DNA of 64,000 bases from HGM04593 sp045647885 (GTDB lineage Bacteria > Bacteroidota > Bacteroidia > Bacteroidales > Bacteroidaceae): assembly GCA_045647885.1 (NCBI GenBank), contig JAZRMX010000014.1, positions 124,001-188,000 on the forward strand, given 5' to 3'. Under the pieces are notes generated by a model. The model had not been told where the DNA came from. It saw nothing but the letters and a program-made list of their open reading frames with translations, and ran no database searches. How positions within the stretch are numbered: the stretch's first letter is position 1; each line of letters starts with the position of its first letter. The position numbers were made by a program, and so were the translations under genes. Positions 29,287 to 36,877 of this stretch are shown piece after piece.

Positions 29287-29775
29287 ATGAAAATCAATAT
29301 TAAGAAAACCCTTCTTTATGGTTCTATAACCGTGTATGTACTGTTCTTTTTTAAGTTCTGCGTGTTGCCGGCTATTCCATCGCGTTTGTATTTTGCCCTT
29401 GATGAAGCCTGGGGCGACACCCCCATTGATAGTGCGCTCTATGTGAACCTTGCCCATATAACCCCTTTCGAGTGGGATACAATGTATTATTATGAAAGGC
29501 TTTATCCTTCTGATAGTATAAATGAAAAGCATAATAAGGACTTTGGGTTTTCCGATGCGGGAAAGTGTTTCAGATTGGTCTTTACCAAACAAAACGAGGT
29601 TGTTTATAGTGTTGAACAAGAACCAGTTGCTATTGATGAATATCCGGGCTACGAATTTACACACCACAGTGTAAATTGGCAAGTGGGTAAGGATGATGCT
29701 GTTTTTAGAGTAACTCGCGATTATGTACCTTTTTATATTCACGGGAAAGGGTTAAAAGCATCCGATGTAAAATGA
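29287..29775 (+). CDS. Membrane-anchored small protein, putative immunity protein (family member 2)
   Basis: I use ATG 29287 (MKINIKKTLLYG) rather than the TTG 15 bases upstream. A hydrophobic segment (about 9-27) anchors a soluble domain with LAHITPFEWDTMYYYERLYP near residue 55. This is the best match in the window to the FEWD family core. It lies 47 bases after member 1 and probably belongs to the same toxin-linked unit. The two members are clearly diverged, so they may neutralise different toxins or reflect an accumulated immunity set. Confidence 0.6.
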   Translation: MKINIKKTLLYGSITVYVLFFFKFCVLPAIPSRLYFALDEAWGDTPIDSALYVNLAHITPFEWDTMYYYERLYPSDSINEKHNKDFGFSDAGKCFRLVFTKQNEVVYSVEQEPVAIDEYPGYEFTHHSVNWQVGKDDAVFRVTRDYVPFYIHGKGLKASDVK

Positions 29776-29836
29776 TGAGTCTATAAAAACTTTTTTGCAA
29801 AGGGTCGATAGTTTGCCTGTGCAATGTGATTCAATA

Positions 29837-30730
29837 CTAAAAAATTAAATCAACCCCACATTCATTAACCGAGAAGGTTACTTCGCTTCCTTCGATAAGC
29901 GGGAAATTGTCATCGCTGTGCCCCACAGGGAAACCAAAGCATACGGGAATACCATATTCCTTTACTATGCCCTGTATCAATTCGTATGTGGTGCCGCCAA
30001 AGCCGGTGTGCTCCTTCACGCCGTTGAAATGCCCCACAATAAGGCCTTTTATTCTTCCCAACGCTCCCGATAGCTTAAGTTGGTACATAAGCCTCTCCAC
30101 GCGATAGGGGAGTTCCCCGGTATCTTCTATGAAAATTATTCTCCCCTCGGTAAAAATATCGTAAGGCGAGCCGGCAAGCCCGGCAAGCACCGAAAGGTTG
30201 CCACCCACAAGTGTGCCTTGCGTTGTGCCCTCAATGTTGAGAGCCTGCGGGGCTGTTTTGTAATGTGGCTTTTCACCCGCGAGAATGCCGAAGAGGGCTT
30301 CGGTTGCAGGGTGGTGTGGGTGTGTGGCTATGTGACGGCATTGTGGCGCGTGCAACGATTGTACACCGCTTGCTACGAACGCTGCGTGCAGAGCCGAGCA
30401 GTCGCTCATTCCAATAATCCATTTTGGGTGGCGGGCTATGAGGGGCGAAAGTTCCCCGAGCAGGTGAACACACCCGTAACCGCCATAGCTGCAAAGAATA
30501 GCCTTCACTGTGTCATCGGCAAGGAGGGTGGCAAGGTCGCCGGTGCGCTCCTCGCGTGTGCCACTGAAGTATCCGTGGCGTGTGAGGCAGTGTGGGGCTA
30601 TAACCACGTTATACCCGCGTGAGCGCAACACCTCGGCAGCCTGTTCCACCAATGCCGGTTCGCGCAGAGCTCCGGCAGGGGAGGCTATAGCTATGGTGTC
30701 GCCTTTTTTCAGCGGGGTGGGGGTTATCAT
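29837..30730 (-). CDS. LD-carboxypeptidase, peptidase family S66
   Basis: S66 enzymes cut the terminal D-Ala from murein tetrapeptides in cell-wall recycling. The 297 residues open with the family pattern PLKKGDTIAIASPAG (about 6-20). The nucleophile is Ser109 in GMSDCSALH. The C-terminal Glu/His regions are seen in FIEDTGELPYRVERLM and GFPVGHSDDNFPL. Length is normal. There is no signal peptide, so it is cytoplasmic. It is downstream of the U32 gene on the same strand, separated by a 64-base inverted-repeat stretch. Confidence 0.94.
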   Translation of the reverse strand: MITPTPLKKGDTIAIASPAGALREPALVEQAAEVLRSRGYNVVIAPHCLTRHGYFSGTREERTGDLATLLADDTVKAILCSYGGYGCVHLLGELSPLIARHPKWIIGMSDCSALHAAFVASGVQSLHAPQCRHIATHPHHPATEALFGILAGEKPHYKTAPQALNIEGTTQGTLVGGNLSVLAGLAGSPYDIFTEGRIIFIEDTGELPYRVERLMYQLKLSGALGRIKGLIVGHFNGVKEHTGFGGTTYELIQGIVKEYGIPVCFGFPVGHSDDNFPLIEGSEVTFSVNECGVDLIF

Positions 30731-30738
30731 TGCTTTTT

Positions 30739-30796
30739 AGAAGCTGTTTGAATTTCTTATAAAAACAAGCGCGAAATAAATTTTAAACAGCTTCTT
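30739..30796. repeat. Inverted repeat between the U32 and S66 genes
   Basis: Arms AGAAGCTGTTTGAA (from 30739) and TTTTAAACAGCTTCTT (to 30796) are separated by about 26 AT-rich bases. The right arm touches the stop codon of the U32 gene. There is no T run after the hairpin on the minus strand, so it is not a standard terminator. It may be a short interspersed element or an RNA hairpin. Confidence 0.55.
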
Positions 30797-32045
30797 ATTC
30801 GCAGGCCTGTGTACTGACAATTTTGTACAACTTGTCGGCAGGGCGTATCTTTGCAGGCACCTTGAATGAAACATATACACCTTTGGGTACAGTTTCCACT
30901 GCGCCTAAATCTACTCGCGCCTCTTCGAGGTCTACATACATTGCGCCTGTTGTGGGGCCTGTGATAAGCAGTTTGTCGCCAACGTGCAACTCGCTTGCCT
31001 CAATGTAAAACTCTCCCACACCAAGCTTTGAGAAGTACTTGACACCACGGCCAACATAAACCTTTTTCTCTGTTGCCTGTGAACCGTAGATATTGCTCCA
31101 TTCGCCTATTTTCTGTCCCAGGTAGTAACCATCCCAGAAGCCACGGTTGAACACTGTTGCAAGGCGTGTATCCCAGTTGTCCTTCTTCTCCTCGGTGAGC
31201 GTGCCGGCAAGGTAAGCGTCTATAGCCTCGCTGTAGCAACCTACAACAGTCTGCACATATTCGGGGCCGCGTGCGCGTCCCTCAATCTTGAACACTCTCA
31301 CGCCCGCATCGGCCATCTTGTCAATAAAACGTATGGTTTTGAGGTCTTTGGGCGACATTATATATTTGTTATCAACCTCGAGTTCTATGTCGCTCTCGCG
31401 GTCTTTAACAATGTATCCGCGACGGCACACCTGCATACACTCTCCGCGGTTTGCACTGCGTCCAAGCTGGTGGAGCGAGAGGTAACATTTGCCCGAAATT
31501 GCCATACAGAGCGCGCCGTGGCAGAACATCTCTATGCGTATGAGTTCCCCTTTGGGGCCGCAGATATTTTCATCTATTATAACCTTGTGAATGGCTGCCA
31601 CCTGCTCCATATTCAGCTCGCGTGCAAGCACCACCACATCGGCAAACTGCGCGTAGAACTTCAAAGCCTCGCTGTTGCTAATGTTCAGCTGTGTAGAGAG
31701 GTGTACCTCCATACCCACGCGGTTGCAGTACTGCATAACAGCCACGTCGGCAGCAATCACAGCCGAAATTCCGCTCTCCACCGCAGCATCCACAATGCGG
31801 TGCATCATATCAATGTCGTTCTCGTAGATTATGGTGTTTATCGTGAGGTAGCTTTTTATGCCGTGTTCGTCGCATATCTGTGCAATCTCGCGCAAGTCGT
31901 TGATGGTGAATGCACTTGCCGAGTGCGCACGCATATTAAGGTGCTCTATACCAAAGTATATGGAGTTCGCACCGGCCTGTATTGCAGCCATAAGACTCTC
32001 GCGCGAACCCGCCGGAGCCATAATCTCAAAATCGCTTCTTTTCAT
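30795..32045 (-). CDS. Peptidase U32 family protein
   Basis: The 416 residues contain the U32 signature E-x-F-x-x-G-A-x-C-x4-G-x-C-x-x-S (EMFCHGALCMAISGKCYLS, about 159-177). The N-terminus APAGSRESLMAAIQAGAN is typical. I choose ATG 32045 rather than a TTG 33 bases upstream. U32 proteins include enzymes that hydroxylate tRNA U34 (TrhP/RlhA type) and collagenase-like proteins. The tRNA or rRNA modification role is the more likely one, though the exact member is not certain. Confidence 0.9.
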   Translation of the reverse strand: MKRSDFEIMAPAGSRESLMAAIQAGANSIYFGIEHLNMRAHSASAFTINDLREIAQICDEHGIKSYLTINTIIYENDIDMMHRIVDAAVESGISAVIAADVAVMQYCNRVGMEVHLSTQLNISNSEALKFYAQFADVVVLARELNMEQVAAIHKVIIDENICGPKGELIRIEMFCHGALCMAISGKCYLSLHQLGRSANRGECMQVCRRGYIVKDRESDIELEVDNKYIMSPKDLKTIRFIDKMADAGVRVFKIEGRARGPEYVQTVVGCYSEAIDAYLAGTLTEEKKDNWDTRLATVFNRGFWDGYYLGQKIGEWSNIYGSQATEKKVYVGRGVKYFSKLGVGEFYIEASELHVGDKLLITGPTTGAMYVDLEEARVDLGAVETVPKGVYVSFKVPAKIRPADKLYKIVSTQACE

Positions 32046-32076
32046 TGTCTTTTTAGTTTGCAGGGCGAAGTTACTC

Positions 32077-32128
32077 AAAAAAAACGATACAATGGCTATA
32101 TGTGTGGGGGAATATAGCTATTGTATCG
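32077..32128 (-). terminator. Rho-independent terminator of the Fic gene
   Basis: Read leftward, a 16-bp hairpin (CGATACAATAGCTATA paired with a copy containing one G-T) around a 12-base loop is followed by eight Ts. It lies 19 bases after the Fic stop. Confidence 0.88.
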
Positions 32129-32146
32129 CGTGGAGTGCTGTGAGGC

Positions 32147-33034
32147 CTAGTATTTTATGTGAAAATAATCGAGCAATGCTTTATAATTGTCTTGTGCAGC
32201 GAGGCAGGTGTCGAGCAGATAGCCACGAATATTGTTCCATTCGCGTAAACCACGGTAATAGAACATTTTTAATTCATCGGTAATAATAAACGGAACCAAA
32301 CCATTGGCAAGGCATTCTTTGAACATTATGAGCCGCCCAACACGGCCGTTGCCATCTTGGAACGGGTGTATTGCTTCAAAGCGTTGGTGCAGGTCAATAA
32401 TATCATCAAATGTTTTTTGCTTTATTGCATTGTACTCTTCAAGCAGAATCTTCATCTCCCGACGTACATCGGCTGGTGCTGTTGTTTCGTGGCCGCCAAC
32501 CTCATTGGGTAAACGCTTATATTCGCCTACAGCGAACCAATCCTTGCTACTATCGGTGGTACCTTGCTTTAATATTGCGTGTAACTCCTTTATGAACCCC
32601 TCGGTGAGTTTTTTTTCTGCTTGCTCAATAACAATGTCAATGCAGCGAAAGTGGTTGGTGGTTTCAATAATATCATCGATACGAAAGCTCTCTCCTTCAA
32701 CTCCAATGGTATTCGTTTCAAAAATGAGACGCGTCTGCTCGTGAGTGAGACGGCTGCCTTCAATGTGGTTGGAGTTATAGGTGAGATCCACTTGTGTGCG
32801 ATGGTATATACCGCCTTTCAGCCGCGACTCTTTTTCCCGGCGGAGAACTTGCAACAACGGCATAATCTTGCGTTGGCTGTTCTTGCGTGCAGGCAGTTCT
32901 GCATTACAAGGCACACTCCACGTTTTGCCAATGAGTGTTGCACCCTTAATCTTGCCCAATGCACAATAATTGCGCACCGTTCTTTCCTTCAATCCATTTC
33001 TTTTTGCAAATTCTGCAACCGAAATATACTTCAT
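32147..33034 (-). CDS. Fic-family AMP-transferase with N-terminal DNA-binding domain
   Basis: Fic enzymes usually transfer AMP from ATP to a hydroxyl side chain of a target protein. The complete Fic motif HPFQDGNGRVGR is at about residues 219-230 of 295. Upstream, SNHIEG near residue 90 matches the (S/T)xxxE(G/N) inhibitory helix, so this is a class II, self-inhibited Fic. Residues 1-45 (VAEFAKRNGLKERTVRNYC) look like a MerR/excisionase-type helix-turn-helix. The promoter carries a 36-bp palindrome, which suggests autoregulation. The target is unknown. Confidence 0.92.
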   Translation of the reverse strand: MKYISVAEFAKRNGLKERTVRNYCALGKIKGATLIGKTWSVPCNAELPARKNSQRKIMPLLQVLRREKESRLKGGIYHRTQVDLTYNSNHIEGSRLTHEQTRLIFETNTIGVEGESFRIDDIIETTNHFRCIDIVIEQAEKKLTEGFIKELHAILKQGTTDSSKDWFAVGEYKRLPNEVGGHETTAPADVRREMKILLEEYNAIKQKTFDDIIDLHQRFEAIHPFQDGNGRVGRLIMFKECLANGLVPFIITDELKMFYYRGLREWNNIRGYLLDTCLAAQDNYKALLDYFHIKY

Positions 33035-33047
33035 AATCTAAACTGTT

Positions 33048-33057
33048 TATCGGCAAG
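33048..33057. promoter_or_regulatory. Third copy of the Fic operator half-site
   Basis: TATCGGCAAG repeats exactly the right half of the 36-bp palindrome, between the -7 box and the Fic start codon. It could be an extra binding site for the same regulator. Confidence 0.5.
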
Positions 33058-33083
33058 TTGTACTTGCTATCTCTGTTGCAAAT

Positions 33084-33119
33084 ATAGCATTTCTTGCCGA
33101 TATCGGCAAGAAATGCTAT
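33084..33119. promoter_or_regulatory. 36-bp perfect palindrome over the Fic promoter
   Basis: The palindrome is centred on CCGATATCGG, with arms extending to ATAGCATTTCTTG and its complement. On the minus strand, CTTG (a -33-like box) and TATATTTG (-7) are 20 bases apart, and the palindrome fills the spacer. Binding here would block transcription of the Fic gene. The Fic protein's own N-terminal domain is the obvious candidate binder. Confidence 0.7.
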
Positions 33120-33144
33120 GCAAAAACGTCAATTCCGCTTATGT

Positions 33145-33282
33145 TCACAGGGTATGGTTGCTCTCGGCCGGTTTCTTTAAATCCTCCTTTATCTCGTTGA
33201 GCAACGCAATTTCTTCATCTTTCCAGTCTTCGGGAGTTAAAGCATCAAAATACGAAATAAGTCTTGCTTTTTTATCCCCCAT
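33145..33282 (-). CDS. Possible 45-residue hydrophilic protein
   Basis: A short frame from ATG 33282 encodes a charged protein (MGDKKARLISYFDALTPEDW at its start) rich in Glu, Asp and Lys. It lies between the Sel1 gene and the Fic promoter on the same strand. No family is recognised. It looks like a real small protein by composition, but there is no independent support. Confidence 0.3.
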   Translation of the reverse strand: MGDKKARLISYFDALTPEDWKDEEIALLNEIKEDLKKPAESNHTL

Positions 33283-33338
33283 TCTCTGCACTTTATAGGT
33301 TTCTTGAGTCCTTTGATTACATTGTATATTTGTTATCT

Positions 33339-34037
33339 TTATTTATTCTTTGATATTTCAAGGCACTTTTCGGCAGCTTTTTTGCACCATTTTGCAGCCT
33401 CGTCATAGTTTTGTTCAACGCCGTCACCATAGTAATAGGCAAGCGCAAGATAACTCATTGCCGGCGCATCGCCATCTACGGCATGCCTCTCAAGGTCTTT
33501 TATATATACGTCCTTGGAATAATCGTACTGAAGCAAACGTTTAAGTTCAGGAGCCAAAGAGTCCGCAATATAAGAATATCTTGGCTTGAACACTGTCTCA
33601 TATTTACACTCAAACACAGTGTAGTAGTCGTAACTTTTAAGGCATTCGTCGCACATTGTTATCCTAGTGGAATAAAAACCACCGGCATCGCCGAGTATCA
33701 ACTCCTCATAATCTTCATCTGGGCTACAATCATATTTCTCTTCTTCTTCTTTTTGATAAGTCACAAAAGGATCGTCAATAGCGCTTAAATCAATGTCTTT
33801 TATATTTCCGTACGGATAAATTTGCGGGCGTTTATAAGGCAACGGCTTCTCCGCGCTTGAAGATTTACAAGTTATTCTGCTGTATTTACCAAGGTCAACA
33901 TCAATAGGAAAGTCAATGACCCCATCGAAATATTTATCTTTCGGAACCAACAGAATAAACTCTAAACTTATATACCCGCCATCAAGCTTGCAGTTACGTC
34001 TGTCTTCAATATGAACTACCAATCGTCTCTTTTTCAT
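33339..34037 (-). CDS. Protein with C-terminal Sel1-like repeat
   Basis: The first 180 residues of 232 are not recognised and contain a very acidic stretch near 95-110. Residues from about 185 form a Sel1-type helical repeat (MSYLALAYYYGDGVEQNYDE). Sel1 repeats mediate protein contacts. There is no signal peptide. The same repeat type appears in the gene at 39459-40016, so the region carries two Sel1 proteins beside unrelated small proteins. Confidence 0.6.
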   Translation of the reverse strand: MKKRRLVVHIEDRRNCKLDGGYISLEFILLVPKDKYFDGVIDFPIDVDLGKYSRITCKSSSAEKPLPYKRPQIYPYGNIKDIDLSAIDDPFVTYQKEEEEKYDCSPDEDYEELILGDAGGFYSTRITMCDECLKSYDYYTVFECKYETVFKPRYSYIADSLAPELKRLLQYDYSKDVYIKDLERHAVDGDAPAMSYLALAYYYGDGVEQNYDEAAKWCKKAAEKCLEISKNK

Positions 34038-34279
34038 AGTAAGTTACTTTTTATTGTTAGTACTATCCCAAATATTTAATAGTAATAATATATATATATT
34101 GCCCCAAATTCTTAAAATCCCATCTCGATGTCGTATCGAACGTATGTGAGATACCTCATACATTGTTTAAAAGATTTCTCGTCGCTTTGCTCTGTCTAAA
34201 TGACACAGTCCAAGTATTGCGGGGCAACAGCTATATTTATTGCTTATTTAATTTTTCGATATTCATAATCCGTAGTCAT

Positions 34280-35050
34280 TTAATAATCAGGCAGTGTGTA
34301 ATCCACATATTCATTGTCTTGCACAAAAATGCGCATTTCGGGACTTTCGCCGGGTGGGAACTTATATTCCAGCTCAATGTTGCAGTTCTCCATCGTGCGC
34401 TCCTCGCACACCTGTTTGTAAAAAGCCGGGTCGAACTCCTTTATAAACGCCTTCAGCCTCTCAACATCGAAATACTTTTTCTTGTCAAATCTTGTACGCC
34501 CGTACAGGAATTTGCGGTAGGCAATAGGGTGGTTCAATATATGGGGCGAAATGGTCTTGTACTTCTCCAGCGACGATGCCTCCAGCACGTGGAGTGAGTT
34601 TTCATATACACCGGTGCGGAAGGTTCCGGGGTTGAAAAACCCGGGCAGCAGCTTTTTCATCAGCAACAACTGCTCCTTGTTCATCTTGTAATACTCCCTG
34701 CTCCTGTGCTCACGCCTGTCATCCTCAATTGCAAATTTTGTGCGGTCAACATCCCCACCGGGAGTTAAAAAGCCATCGAAACAGTGTCTCATAATCCTGC
34801 GCACCCATCGCCTTGCAATCTTGTCGTTCTCGAAATTGCTGTAAAATTCATTCCATTCCATAATGGTAATCCAGTGATACGACGGGAAGTAGAGAAAAGG
34901 CGAACGCCACCACTTCCTTTTGCCTCTCGTGCCCCTGCGCTTTTCCTCGCAACGGCCTTTAGCCAGCCCGTGCTCGTATAGCTCAATTTCTATGAAGAAA
35001 TTCTTGTTGCTGAACTTCTCCGTTCTTATGTATTTTGCATCAACTCTCAT
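34280..35050 (-). CDS. Hypothetical protein, 256 residues
   Basis: No family is recognised. The N-terminal 50 residues are basic (EKRRGTRGKRKWWR), followed by an aromatic-rich stretch (FLYFPSYHWITIMEW). The rest is soluble and mixed in charge. It begins 5 bases after the stop of the upstream 189-residue gene, so the two are an operon. ATG 35050 is the natural start. Confidence 0.6.
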   Translation of the reverse strand: MRVDAKYIRTEKFSNKNFFIEIELYEHGLAKGRCEEKRRGTRGKRKWWRSPFLYFPSYHWITIMEWNEFYSNFENDKIARRWVRRIMRHCFDGFLTPGGDVDRTKFAIEDDRREHRSREYYKMNKEQLLLMKKLLPGFFNPGTFRTGVYENSLHVLEASSLEKYKTISPHILNHPIAYRKFLYGRTRFDKKKYFDVERLKAFIKEFDPAFYKQVCEERTMENCNIELEYKFPPGESPEMRIFVQDNEYVDYTLPDY

Positions 35051-35055
35051 GTAGC

Positions 35056-35625
35056 TTAATCTTTCTGTGCCGTTATTCTTTTCTGCTCCTCGTCACTCAC
35101 ATCCCTCTGTACGCAGAACCCAATCTGCTGCGGTTTCTTATTCTCTTTCTCTTCGGCCAGCTCTTGCATCTCCTCTAAACTCTCTCTGATGAGCCTTAGT
35201 GCGGCATTGATAGTCTCCAGCATCTCGTTGAAATGCTTTAGGAAATGAGCTATCAGCATCTTTTTATCGGTGAAATAAAAAGTTGTGAAAACCTTTATGC
35301 TCTCGTTGCGTACATAGAGTGGTGCGTGGTTCTCAAGCTCATTGTTTATTTTCGCCGCAATGAAAGTCTTGTCGCTTGTGTCAAGTGCTGCATACTCCTC
35401 GCTATCCATAGTATATACCAGCCCGCACTCGGCGCAATTCTCACCCTCTGCAAAATTGGCTACAAACCAATCCTCGTCATACTCAAATAGCAGTGTCCCA
35501 TCCTTAATCTCACACTTTATGCCCTCCTCGGTAAAATACTCCATCAGGGCTTTACGTATATTGCGAATATTACCGGTAAACGAAAAATTGTTGAATAAAT
35601 CTGAAATTTTGTTTGAAATCGCCAT
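35056..35625 (-). CDS. Hypothetical protein with YbjN/secretion-chaperone-like layout
   Basis: The 189 residues suggest an alpha/beta fold with an N-terminal helix, a strand set around DGTLLFEYDEDWFVANF and a helical C-terminus (about 120-165). This order resembles YbjN-type or type III chaperone-like small proteins, but the likeness is weak and only by eye. A recognisable promoter lies just upstream, after the terminator of the previous cassette. It heads an operon with the 256-residue gene. Confidence 0.55.
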   Translation of the reverse strand: MAISNKISDLFNNFSFTGNIRNIRKALMEYFTEEGIKCEIKDGTLLFEYDEDWFVANFAEGENCAECGLVYTMDSEEYAALDTSDKTFIAAKINNELENHAPLYVRNESIKVFTTFYFTDKKMLIAHFLKHFNEMLETINAALRLIRESLEEMQELAEEKENKKPQQIGFCVQRDVSDEEQKRITAQKD

Positions 35626-35638
35626 AGTAGTTTTCTTT

Positions 35639-35670
35639 TAAAGTTATTTCTGTATTAAAGGTATTGCAAA
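35639..35670 (-). promoter_or_regulatory. Promoter of the 189-residue gene operon
   Basis: Read leftward, TTTG (35670-35667), 20 bases, then TAACTTTA (35646-35639) differ from the Bacteroidetes consensus by one base. The promoter lies between the cassette terminator and the ATG at 35625. Confidence 0.6.
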
Positions 35671-35711
35671 CCAGCCATAATCTCACGGCTTTTAAAGTAC
35701 ATTGTGTCTGC

Positions 35712-35751
35712 TATATAAAAACTGCACCAAAACCCGAGGGCTTTGGTGCAG
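35712..35751 (-). terminator. Cassette terminator, copy 1
   Basis: The hairpin CTGCACCAAA...TTTGGTGCAG (35722-35751) is followed on the minus strand by TTTTTATATAG. It lies 43 bases after the coiled-coil gene. The same hairpin occurs at 40096-40125 after the other cassette. Confidence 0.85.
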
Positions 35752-35793
35752 AATGAGGGGGGAGGAATATTTATAAGGATTATATAGTCTATT

Positions 35794-36864
35794 TTACCGC
35801 AATAGCATTGTAAATAAATAAGAGATCAAACTTGATAAAGCTACAGAACCAAACAATACATACAAAATTCTTTTATTAAATGATTTCTTTAGAACAATAT
35901 GTTCTTTCTCTAATTTGTTTTCGTATTCTTTGATAATCCGTTTTATTTCATTTTCGTTCTCACAGCAAATGTTAGTAAGATTCTTTTCCTTCTGATTGAC
36001 AAAATCATTTAAATCATTTTTCGTATCAGTTTTTATTTTATCTAATTCTTTTTGTTTAGCTTCTGCAAATAATCGCAGTTCTTTTTTAATTTCTTGTTCC
36101 TTTTCGTTGAATAATCTTATTTTATCCTTAATATCTGCAATAGTCTTTTTAGCTTCCTCTAATTTCTCACAAAATCGGTTATGTGACTCCTCTACTAATC
36201 TGTTTTTTTCGTCAACTAAATTAACAAAGGTGTTATATTTATTTTCATAAAAAGTTTCAAAATCCCTTTTTTTCTCTTCTATAATATTATCAAATGACAG
36301 GGCCTTTGTTTCAAGTCCTTTTACTCTCTCGCTTAATTCTGTTATACTATTACGAAATTCTTCGCGCAGGTTTTTTATTCTATCCCTTAATGTATGAGCA
36401 CGATGAAAACTTGTTTCAAGTAAACCACGTACTCCGTCATCGTTTATTCCCTGTTGCTTACACCAATCTATGAAATTTTCATTAATTTCGTTGCTACGTA
36501 CTATTTGATCATCAATTTGCTCGTACAAATCCTTCTCAACTATAGCAAGTAATTTAATTAACTCCAAGCTACGACCTAAGTTTTCGTTGGTTTTTTGGAT
36601 TGCTTCGCCACAGTCCTTAATGTAGCCCGAAAGATCTGAATAAATGGTATGACAAGCATCCTCTACGGAGCTTTTTTTTATGATTCCAAATAAATTACGT
36701 TCTATCTCAATAGGACAAGTCTTGGAGTCTATTTCTTCTAAAGTGCGTTTTAGTTCATCCTTTTCTTCTTCAATATCTTTAGAAAGATTTTTTAAATCTT
36801 TTGCAACTTTAACATCTACTGGAATGTCTTTTATACAAGTTGGCAGGTTTTTATTATTTTTCAT
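35794..36864 (-). CDS. Coiled-coil protein with C-terminal membrane anchor
   Basis: The 356 residues are mostly charged heptad-like helix (about 15-325, rich in Lys and Glu). One hydrophobic segment near the C-terminus (about 330-352, ILYVLFGSVALSSLISYLF) ends the protein. There is no signal peptide, so the coiled coil should face the cytoplasm as a tail-anchored protein. It starts 13 bases after the stop of the WHH-like gene, and the two clearly form a pair. Function is not known; partner sensing or scaffolding is a guess. The gene is AT-rich. Confidence 0.7.
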   Translation of the reverse strand: MKNNKNLPTCIKDIPVDVKVAKDLKNLSKDIEEEKDELKRTLEEIDSKTCPIEIERNLFGIIKKSSVEDACHTIYSDLSGYIKDCGEAIQKTNENLGRSLELIKLLAIVEKDLYEQIDDQIVRSNEINENFIDWCKQQGINDDGVRGLLETSFHRAHTLRDRIKNLREEFRNSITELSERVKGLETKALSFDNIIEEKKRDFETFYENKYNTFVNLVDEKNRLVEESHNRFCEKLEEAKKTIADIKDKIRLFNEKEQEIKKELRLFAEAKQKELDKIKTDTKNDLNDFVNQKEKNLTNICCENENEIKRIIKEYENKLEKEHIVLKKSFNKRILYVLFGSVALSSLISYLFTMLLR

Positions 36865-36877
36865 AGTTTATTATTTG

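Noticed and set aside
29251..29742. Minus-strand frame over the second immunity-like gene
   Set aside because: The plus-strand protein shares the FEWD core with three others; the minus frame shares nothing.
30080..30622. Plus-strand frame of 180 residues over the S66 gene
   Set aside because: It is antisense to a complete LD-carboxypeptidase and has no family features.
31470..32117. Plus-strand frame of 215 residues over the U32 gene
   Set aside because: The U32 signature is intact on the minus strand, and this frame has no recognisable domain.
34163..34597. Plus-strand frame of 144 residues
   Set aside because: It is mostly antisense to the 256-residue gene, and its composition is hydrophobic and cysteine-rich as in other shadows.
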